From an uncultured Clostridia bacterium (GTDB lineage Bacteria; Bacillota; Clostridia; Oscillospirales; Oscillospiraceae): 6,373 nucleotides of DNA. A program made the position numbers and the translations under genes. Positions 1 to 4,729 of the stretch are shown piece after piece. The notes under the pieces are model-generated. The model was given only the letters and a program-made list of their open reading frames with translations. It did no database searches and was not told where the DNA came from. The stretch lies in contig CAMHER010000111.1 in the NCBI GenBank assembly GCA_946184215.1, forward strand, positions 1-6,373, in the 5' to 3' direction. The stretch's first letter is position 1; every line of letters begins with the position of its first letter.

Positions 1-272
1 TGACCGACGGCGTCGATCTCCTTCATCGAGCCGACAACGCCGTATTCCTTGCTCGTCAGCTTGTCAATCACAGCAGCGATCGCCTCGGCGTGGGTGGGCA
101 TGGGAACATCTTCATTGAAAACCGGCTTGTCGCCCACCAGCGGGCTGTGCTTGAGATGGCCGTCGATGCCGATGCGCTCGCAAAGGCCCTTGGCCATGAC
201 CGTTTCGCTTTCCATGTCGATCAGCTGGTATTTCAGGGAAGAGCTTCCTGCGTTGATGACGAGAATTTTCAT
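1..272 (-). CDS. ackA: Acetate kinase, N-terminal part (cut by window edge)
   Basis: Acetate kinase transfers phosphate between ATP/acetate and ADP/acetyl phosphate in the cytoplasm; in fermenting anaerobes it normally makes ATP from acetyl phosphate. The 90 visible codons begin MKILVINAGSSSLKYQLID, the ASKHA-fold phosphate-1 signature of the family, with the conserved Asn at residue 7. They continue through GLCERIGIDG (residues 29-38) and end in EIDAVG, which in this family directly precedes the HRVVHGG motif; that motif lies outside the window. The family is about 400 residues long, so roughly the first quarter is present. The start at 270-272 is preceded by AAAGGA (283-288 on the minus strand) at a normal distance. 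The gene diverges from tmcAL across 135 bases. Family assignment is near certain; only the 3' part is unseen. Confidence 0.96.
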   Translation of the reverse strand, partial: MKILVINAGSSSLKYQLIDMESETVMAKGLCERIGIDGHLKHSPLVGDKPVFNEDVPMPTHAEAIAAVIDKLTSKEYGVVGSMKEIDAVG

Positions 273-291
273 GTCGTTTGATTCCTTTCTA

Positions 292-321
292 TTGAAAACA
301 ATGTTTTATGTGCGCTATACT
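292..321 (+). promoter_or_regulatory. Candidate promoter of tmcAL
   Basis: TTGAAA (292-297) and TATACT (316-321) are separated by 18 bases, a reasonable sigma-A promoter pointing toward tmcAL. Transcription would start near 328, giving an untranslated leader of about 80 bases. Its -10 overlaps the -10 of one ackA candidate on the other strand. A later CATAAT at 386-391 was considered, but it would place the start inside the ribosome binding site and has no good -35. Confidence 0.45.
295..307. promoter_or_regulatory. Inverted repeat, possible operator
   Basis: AAAAC, three bases, GTTTT form a perfect 5-bp inverted repeat. It overlaps the tmcAL -35 box and the predicted ackA start point. The 14 bases from 293 match the CcpA cre consensus TGWAANCGNTNWCA at 11 positions, but the central CG is CA. 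ackA is a known CcpA target in Bacillus subtilis; a regulatory role here is inference only. Confidence 0.2.
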
Positions 322-358
322 AACAGTACTATTTTAATACAAGACCGGGAAAAAGCAA
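314..358 (-). promoter_or_regulatory. Candidate promoter(s) of ackA
   Basis: Two overlapping sigma-A type candidates are visible on the minus strand. One has -35 TTGTAT (337-342), a 17-base spacer and -10 TATAGC (314-319), giving a start near 307 and a leader of about 35 bases. The other has -35 TTGCTT (353-358), a 16-base spacer and -10 TAAAAT (331-336). Neither is a strong match, and the sequence alone does not choose between them. The first shares its -10 region with the opposing tmcAL promoter. Confidence 0.4.
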
Positions 359-407
359 GCCTTTTTTCACAGAGCAAGAGGTTTACATAATACAAAAGGA
401 GCGGGCT

Positions 408-1607
408 ATGGATTTTATCGGCGTGGTATGCGAATACAACCCCTTCCATAACGGCCATGAATATCATCTGCGCGAAAGTGCGCGTCAAACAGGCGGCCTG
501 CCCGTCGTATGCGTCATGTCGGGCGATTTTGTCCAGCGGGGCGAGGCGGCGCTCTATGCCAAGCACGCCCGGGCCGAAGCAGCGGTGCGCGGCGGTGCGG
601 ACGTGGTGTTCGAGCTGCCTCTTCCCTGGGCGCTGGCCTCGGCCGAGAGCTTTGCCCGCGGCGCGGTGGGGCTGCTCGGCGCGCTTGGCGCGACGACGCT
701 CAGCTTTGGGACAGAGAGCGAGGACATGGGGATTCTCGACGCCCTGGCCCGCCGCCTGCTGGAGCCGGAGACGGTGGAGGCGATCCGCGCGAAAATGGCG
801 GACGAGCCGGAGCTGTCCTTTGCCGCCGCGCGCCAGCGCGTGCTCGAGAAGCTATGCGGCGAGGGCGCTCGCGCTCTGGAAACACCGAACAACATCCTCG
901 CGGTGGAGTATCTCAAGGCGATTTCCGCGCTGAATCTGGATATCCGGCCGCTTGCGATCCGGCGTCTCGGCAGCGCGCACGACGGCGCGGGAGAGGGGAG
1001 CACACGCTCGGCCTCCGAGATCCGAAGTCTTCTCTTGCGCGGCGAGAACGCCGACCGTTTCATGGGCGCGGCCACGCGCGCGGCGCTCGAGCGGGATACG
1101 GCGCAGGGGCGCGGCATTCCGTCGCGCGCGGCGCTCGAAACGGCGATCCTCTCGCGCCTGCGCATGCTGCGGCGCGAGGATTTCCTTGCCCTTCCGGACG
1201 CCTCCGGCGGTCTGGGCGAGCGGCTTTTCCGCGCTGTGGCCGAGGAGCCGACGCTCGATGCCGTCTTTGCCGCCGCGAAGAACAAGCGCCTTGCCATGTC
1301 CCGCGTGCGCCGCGCGTGCTGCTGCGCTGCTCTTGGCATCACAGACGGCATGGCAGCCGGCATCCCGCCCTATGCCCGTCTGCTTGCGGCAAACGCAAGG
1401 GGACGCGAAATGCTCGCCGCACTGAAGGAGACGAGCAAGATCCCGATCGTGACCAAGCCCGCCTCCGTGCGCGAGCTGGGTGAGAGGAGCGAGACGATCT
1501 TTTCACTCGGCGCGGCCGCGCATGATCTCTATGTCCTGGGTTACCGCGCGTCGGAGGAACGCCGCGGAGGCGCCGACTGGCGCAGCGGCCCTCGCATCGT
1601 CGAATAA
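408..1607 (+). CDS. tmcAL: tRNA(Met) cytidine acetate ligase (TmcAL/YlbM family)
   Basis: TmcAL activates acetate with ATP to acetyl-AMP and acetylates C34, the wobble base of elongator tRNA-Met, to ac4C; this sharpens AUG over AUA decoding. The 399-residue protein has the expected family length. It opens with GVVCEYNPFHNGHEYHL (residues 5-21), containing the HIGH-like nucleotidyltransferase motif HNGH (14-17). MSGDFVQRGE (37-46) follows, then PNNILAVEYLKA (160-171), and SASEIR (201-206) at the position of the second nucleotide-binding motif. The C-terminal family element AHDLYVLGY lies at 371-379. The start is supported by AAAAGGAG (394-401) upstream; no good alternative exists. The gene is divergent from ackA and convergent with the lipoprotein gene, with a hairpin terminator 14 bases after its stop. 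It was formerly annotated as UPF0348 or nucleotidyltransferase. The acetate-ligase role is family knowledge, not shown here. Confidence 0.93.
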   Translation: MDFIGVVCEYNPFHNGHEYHLRESARQTGGLPVVCVMSGDFVQRGEAALYAKHARAEAAVRGGADVVFELPLPWALASAESFARGAVGLLGALGATTLSFGTESEDMGILDALARRLLEPETVEAIRAKMADEPELSFAAARQRVLEKLCGEGARALETPNNILAVEYLKAISALNLDIRPLAIRRLGSAHDGAGEGSTRSASEIRSLLLRGENADRFMGAATRAALERDTAQGRGIPSRAALETAILSRLRMLRREDFLALPDASGGLGERLFRAVAEEPTLDAVFAAAKNKRLAMSRVRRACCCAALGITDGMAAGIPPYARLLAANARGREMLAALKETSKIPIVTKPASVRELGERSETIFSLGAAAHDLYVLGYRASEERRGGADWRSGPRIVE

Positions 1608-1620
1608 GTCGAATAAACAG

Positions 1621-1656
1621 AAAAAGTGCGGATGGAACTCCATCCGCACTTTTTTT
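1621..1656. terminator. Bidirectional intrinsic terminator between convergent genes
   Basis: A perfect 15-bp stem (1621-1635 with 1640-1654) closes a 4-base AACT loop. Ten of the pairs form the core GTGCGGATGG/CCATCCGCAC; five A-T pairs make the base. On the plus strand the stem runs into seven Ts (1650-1656), after the tmcAL stop at 1607. On the minus strand it ends in five Ts, after the lipoprotein stop at 1663-1665. It should therefore terminate both genes. Confidence 0.92.
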
Positions 1657-1662
1657 GATTTT

Positions 1663-3420
1663 TCAGTCAACGGTGAAGCTGCCGTTCGGAAGGCTCTGAT
1701 CGTTGTAAGAGACGTCGATGCTCTCGCCGATCTGCAGCCCGTTGAATCCAAAGCCGTCGGTGCCGCAGTCGGTGATCGAGCAATCGGTGAACACCATGTT
1801 CTTCACGCCGTAGAGCTGCGCGCCGACATAGCTGCAGTCATAGATGTTTGTCTCCCTCACGGCGAGATCATAGCTGGTCGTCGCCGTAATGCCTACGGTG
1901 CCGCAGCCGAACAGGCCGCAGCGCTCTACCGTGACGTCGCCGCAATTGGTAAAGTCCAGCACGCCGCCGCTGCAATAGCCCGGCTCTTCGTTATGCCCGA
2001 CGGTCATATCCGAAAGGCGGATCGCAAAGCAGTTGTCAAAGCCCAGTACGTCGGCATAGCGCGGCTGCGTCGAGACGAGCGTCGTGCCCATCCCACCGCC
2101 GACAAGCGAAAAGTCCTCGAGTTTGACAAAGATCAGCTCCGGCCCGTCAAAGGTCTCGCTCCACACGTAATAGTCACCGCCGCTCCCGCCGTAATCCGAG
2201 GCTGTGGAGAGGTCAAATTCCTCGCCGTCGAGATACACGATCGTGTGCGGCGCGACGGCGGCAAGCAGCTCGTCCACGGTCGTGACGTGCACCTCTCGCG
2301 GCGCGTCTTGCCATTCGGTCGGCTCGTGCACAGGGAGAGAAACGACACTGCCCGGCGTCACATAGCTGACGTCATAGTCGTCAACATAGACGTCACTTGG
2401 CGTCACGTACGGCGCGGGCCCGATGTATTCTCCCTCAAAGGGCTTGCGCTCCATATCGGCAAAGTCTGCAAAGCTCTCAAGCGTCCCTCCGCTCTCCGTC
2501 ACCGCAAAGGCGCTGCCGTTTGCGTAGCAGCTGCCGAACTTGTTGCCGCTGAGCGCGCTGCCGCTTACGGTCACGCCGCCGCCATAGACGCGGAAGAGCG
2601 CCTCGGAAAAAGTATTGCCCGTCGCCTCACAGCCGAGCAGACAAACCGAGGAGGAATTCATCGTCTCGAGAAGAAAATCGTTCTCCCCGTCGCGCACGCT
2701 GCTGTTGATGAGCGCCAGACCGTTACAGTACGACGCATACAGCGCGGCGCCGCCAAAGCCGCCGCCGCGCCCGCAGCGCAGGATCTCGCAATCGCGTACC
2801 TGCATGTTGGTGCACTGCATCGCATTGACCGCCGCGCTCGAGCAATCGCGCAGCGTGCTGCCCTCGACCGTCAGCCGTGTGCACTTCCAGGCGTTCACGG
2901 CCGTCACACCGCAGCCGAACAGCTCGCAGCCGCGCACGGCAACATCCTCGCAGCTGTCGCAGTACAGCACGTCCCCGCAGCAGTAAGCGGGCTCGCCGCG
3001 GTGGCCGAGCGTCAGTCCCTCGAGCGTCACGTTGCTGCAGCCGCGCAGCGTTAAGACGCTCGCGGTCGCGGCGCCGGTCGAGAGAAGACAGCCGCCCTCA
3101 CGCGCAGATTTGATCGTAAGCCCATCAACTCCCCGGATCACAAGCGCGTATTCGCCTCCGCCCACAGACTCCCAGGTATAGGCGCCCGTGGAGTAGCCGA
3201 AGCCGTAGTCCGCCGCCTCGTCAAGACGCAGCTCCTCCGCGTCGATCACGACGTATCTCTCCGGCGCAAGCGCGCCGAGCAGACCTTTTACGTCCGTCAC
3301 GACGACGGTCTCGACCTCTTCCTCCGGCGCGGGCGCGTTTGCCGTGCCGGGTGTGACGCCGCAGCCGCCGAGCAGCAGCACGGCAAGCACAGCGGCAAGA
3401 TAAACAGAAAGTTTTTTCAT
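1663..3420 (-). CDS. Predicted beta-helix lipoprotein with internal tandem duplication
   Basis: This 585-residue protein of unknown function is probably exported and lipid-anchored on the outer face of the membrane. It starts with two lysines, a hydrophobic stretch (residues 4-17) and the lipobox LGGC, with Cys20 as the predicted lipidated residue. An acidic, Pro/Ala-rich linker follows (21-37). The body repeats short C-x-x-h-x-h units typical of right-handed parallel beta-helix (NosD/PbH1-like) folds. Residues 37-217 and 376-553 are clearly copies of one another: the first holds GHRGEPAYCCGDVL, the second GHNEEPGYCSGGVL, and both contain LFGCG. A less regular middle section (218-330) and a Pro/Asp/Tyr-rich linker (331-375, with YVTP twice) separate them. 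It has 26 cysteines, many at 23-residue spacing. The start has AAAGGG (3429-3434 on the minus strand) 8 bases upstream and matches the signal peptide. No catalytic residues could be identified; a surface adhesin, glycan-binding or polysaccharide-active role is possible but unproven. It has its own promoter and terminator. Confidence 0.85.
   Translation of the reverse strand: MKKLSVYLAAVLAVLLLGGCGVTPGTANAPAPEEEVETVVVTDVKGLLGALAPERYVVIDAEELRLDEAADYGFGYSTGAYTWESVGGGEYALVIRGVDGLTIKSAREGGCLLSTGAATASVLTLRGCSNVTLEGLTLGHRGEPAYCCGDVLYCDSCEDVAVRGCELFGCGVTAVNAWKCTRLTVEGSTLRDCSSAAVNAMQCTNMQVRDCEILRCGRGGGFGGAALYASYCNGLALINSSVRDGENDFLLETMNSSSVCLLGCEATGNTFSEALFRVYGGGVTVSGSALSGNKFGSCYANGSAFAVTESGGTLESFADFADMERKPFEGEYIGPAPYVTPSDVYVDDYDVSYVTPGSVVSLPVHEPTEWQDAPREVHVTTVDELLAAVAPHTIVYLDGEEFDLSTASDYGGSGGDYYVWSETFDGPELIFVKLEDFSLVGGGMGTTLVSTQPRYADVLGFDNCFAIRLSDMTVGHNEEPGYCSGGVLDFTNCGDVTVERCGLFGCGTVGITATTSYDLAVRETNIYDCSYVGAQLYGVKNMVFTDCSITDCGTDGFGFNGLQIGESIDVSYNDQSLPNGSFTVD
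1762..2295 (-). repeat. Lipoprotein module, copy B (residues 376-553)
   Basis: This is the second copy of the duplication. Rungs begin at C464, C493, S516 and V539, giving 29, 23 and 23 residues, the same order of lengths as the start of copy A. Near residues 376-390 the offset to copy A is 338 instead of 336, so there has been a small insertion or deletion after the duplication. The copies have diverged widely at most other positions, so the duplication is old. Confidence 0.8.
2770..3312 (-). repeat. Lipoprotein module, copy A (residues 37-217)
   Basis: This is the first copy of the internal protein duplication. Predicted rungs begin at C128, C157, C180, C203 and C232, giving lengths of 29, 23, 23 and 29 residues. 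Eight cysteines of this copy (128, 147, 157, 165, 170, 193, 211, 216) have a counterpart exactly 336 residues later in copy B. Boundaries are approximate and drawn by eye. Confidence 0.8.
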
Positions 3421-3455
3421 CTCTTTCGCCCTTTCCAGGATTTCTTCGTATCCTC

Positions 3456-3484
3456 ATTATCCGCTTGATCTCGCCGCTCGTCAA
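3456..3484 (-). promoter_or_regulatory. Promoter of the lipoprotein gene
   Basis: On the minus strand, -35 TTGACG (3479-3484) and -10 GATAAT (3456-3461) are separated by exactly 17 bases, each one base from the sigma-A consensus. The predicted start is near 3449, leaving a leader of about 29 bases that contains the AAAGGG ribosome binding site. Confidence 0.7.
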
Positions 3485-3531
3485 GCGCCGGCGTCCCTTT
3501 TTGAGAATTCTTCAGAATCGTCCCGGCCTTG

Positions 3532-3560
3532 TTTACAGACGGGGGGAATTGTGATAAAAT
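3532..3560 (+). promoter_or_regulatory. Extended -10 promoter of prfA and the downstream genes
   Basis: TTTACA (3532-3537) and TAAAAT (3555-3560) are separated by exactly 17 bases, and the -10 is preceded by TGA (3552-3554), an extended -10 element. It is the best promoter in the window. Predicted transcription begins near 3567, downstream of the ATG at 3529. That rules out the longer prfA reading and supports the start at 3601. Confidence 0.75.
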
Positions 3561-3600
3561 ATCATACCGATATCTACAAGCGAGCGAGGCGCCGAAGGCC

Positions 3601-4692
3601 ATGTTTGAAAAGCTGGAAAAGCTGAAAAATCAATACGAAGAGCTTTGCGCCCGCATGGCGCGGCCGGAGGTCTATTCCGACGCCGCGGCCTTCGCCGCCT
3701 GCGACCGAGAGGCGCGTGAGATCGCGCCGATCGTCGAGGCCTACCGCGCTTACAGCGCCGCCTGCGACGATATGGACGCTGCGCTGGAACTCGGCGACGA
3801 GGAGGAATACCGCGCCGCCAAAGCGGAGAGGGAAGCGCGCGAGGACGAGATCCGTCTCCTGCTGCTGCCGAAGGACCCGAACGACGGGAAAAACGTCATT
3901 ATGGAGATCCGCGGCGGCGTCGGCGGGGAGGAGGGCATGCTGTTTGCCGCTGACCTCTTTCGCATGTATTCGATGTATGCCGAACGGAAGGGCTGGCGCG
4001 TCGATGTGGCGAATGCCAGCGAGACCGAGCTTGGCGGCTTTAAGGAGATCAGCTTCGTCGTCGAAGGCGAGGGCGCCTGGTCCCGCCTCAAGTTCGAGGC
4101 CGGCGGCCACCGCGTCCAGCGCGTCCCGGTCACCGAATCCGGCGGAAGGATCCATACCTCGGCGGCCACGGTCGCCGTCCTGCCCGAGATCGGCGAGGTG
4201 GAGTTCCGCCTTGACCCCAACGATCTGAAGATCGATACCTACCGCTCCTCCGGCGCGGGCGGGCAGCACGTCAACAAAACCGAAAGCGCCATCCGCATCA
4301 CGCACCTGCCGACCGGCACGGTCGTCGAGTGCCAGGACGAGCGCAGCCAGTATAAAAACAAGGATCGTGCCATGCAGATCCTGCGCGCGCGCCTCTATGA
4401 GGCCGAGCAGGAAAAGCAGCGCGCCTCTGTCGCCCAGGAGCGCCGCAGCCAGATCGGCAGCGGTGACCGCAGCGAGCGCATCCGCACCTACAACTTTCCC
4501 CAGAACCGCGTGACCGACCACCGTCTCAGCGGCGAGGGGCGCAGCTTCAACATCGCCTCGATCATGGACGGCGATCTCGACGCGCTCATTGACGCCCTCG
4601 TCACCGCCGACCAGGCGGCCAGACTTGCGGAGCAGAATGAAACAGGCCTTCCCCCTGGGGGAAGGTGTCACGGGCTTGGCCGTGACGGATGA
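3601..4692 (+). CDS. prfA: Peptide chain release factor 1 (RF1), with repeat-encoded C-terminal tail
   Basis: RF1 recognises UAA and UAG in the ribosomal A site and triggers release of the finished protein. From the start at 3601 the protein is 363 residues. An N-terminal helical, charged domain (1-90) is followed by the core. The stop-codon reading tripeptide is P176-V177-T178, in RVPVTESGGRIHTSA; this is the RF1 form and not the SPF of RF2. The catalytic GGQ loop is at residues 220-222, in SSGAGGQHVN. The region around 283-312 (SQIGSGDRSERIRTYNFPQN) is also typical RF1. The start at 3601 fits the usual N-terminus MFEKLEKL, but its Shine-Dalgarno is weak (GAGCGAGG at 3582-3589, 11 bases away). 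The family-like sequence ends near AEQNE (343-347). The last 16 residues, TGLPPGGRCHGLGRDG, are encoded almost entirely by a palindromic repeat. The gene leads an apparent operon with tsaC-coaE. Confidence 0.96.
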   Translation: MFEKLEKLKNQYEELCARMARPEVYSDAAAFAACDREAREIAPIVEAYRAYSAACDDMDAALELGDEEEYRAAKAEREAREDEIRLLLLPKDPNDGKNVIMEIRGGVGGEEGMLFAADLFRMYSMYAERKGWRVDVANASETELGGFKEISFVVEGEGAWSRLKFEAGGHRVQRVPVTESGGRIHTSAATVAVLPEIGEVEFRLDPNDLKIDTYRSSGAGGQHVNKTESAIRITHLPTGTVVECQDERSQYKNKDRAMQILRARLYEAEQEKQRASVAQERRSQIGSGDRSERIRTYNFPQNRVTDHRLSGEGRSFNIASIMDGDLDALIDALVTADQAARLAEQNETGLPPGGRCHGLGRDG

Positions 4693-4705
4693 GGGGCGCT
4701 GCGCC
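4647..4705. repeat. Multi-hairpin palindromic repeat across the prfA 3' end
   Basis: Three inverted repeats sit in a row. CCTTCCCCC (4647-4655) mirrors GGGGGAAGG (4657-4665). GTCACGG (4667-4673) pairs with CCGTGAC (4680-4686) around a 6-base loop. GGCG (4695-4698) pairs with CGCC (4702-4705). The segment then ends shortly before the tsaC ribosome binding site. It covers the last codons and the stop (4690-4692) of prfA. The double hairpin followed by GGATGAGGGG resembles, from memory, a dispersed intergenic repeat common in Oscillospiraceae genomes; no second copy is in this window, so its dispersed nature is inference. It has no strong T tract, so it is not an ordinary terminator, but it could stabilise or process the mRNA. 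Confidence 0.65.
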
Positions 4706-4729
4706 ACGGCACGTCTGAAACGGAGAAAT

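Noticed and set aside
350..366. AAAAAG/CTTTTT weak hairpin followed by Ts in the tmcAL leader, as a possible attenuator
   Set aside because: Only one G-C pair in a 6-bp stem; too unstable to support an attenuator or riboswitch claim.
49..390. Small plus-strand open frames opposite ackA and in the divergent promoter region
   Set aside because: They lie antisense to the acetate kinase start and run through the predicted promoters; no domain seen.
509..1483. Overlapping open frames in the other plus-strand frames of tmcAL
   Set aside because: Arg/Ala/Gly-rich translations without motifs; the tmcAL frame accounts for the whole region.
1480..3054. Long open frame (524 codons) on the plus strand opposite the lipoprotein gene
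   Set aside because: It is rich in Ala, Arg, His and Val with no recognisable domain, runs antisense to a gene with signal peptide, promoter and internal repeats, and is expected in GC-rich DNA.
3507..3518. ATTCT-TC-AGAAT inverted repeat between the two divergent promoters
   Set aside because: Short and AT-rich; chance occurrence likely, and it matches no operator I recognise.
3559..3573. ATATC/GATAT inverted repeat at the prfA transcription start
   Set aside because: Five-base arms only; it could be an operator but nothing else supports it.
3529..3600. Upstream ATG at 3529 as the prfA start (24 extra residues)
   Set aside because: It sits at the -35 box and upstream of the predicted transcription start; the RF1 family normally begins at the MFEKLEKL equivalent at 3601.
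4589..4729. Upstream ATG at 4589 as the tsaC-coaE start (47 extra residues)
   Set aside because: It would overlap the conserved end of prfA and translate the palindromic repeat; the YrdC family starts at about the MKTEIF position with its own GGAG.
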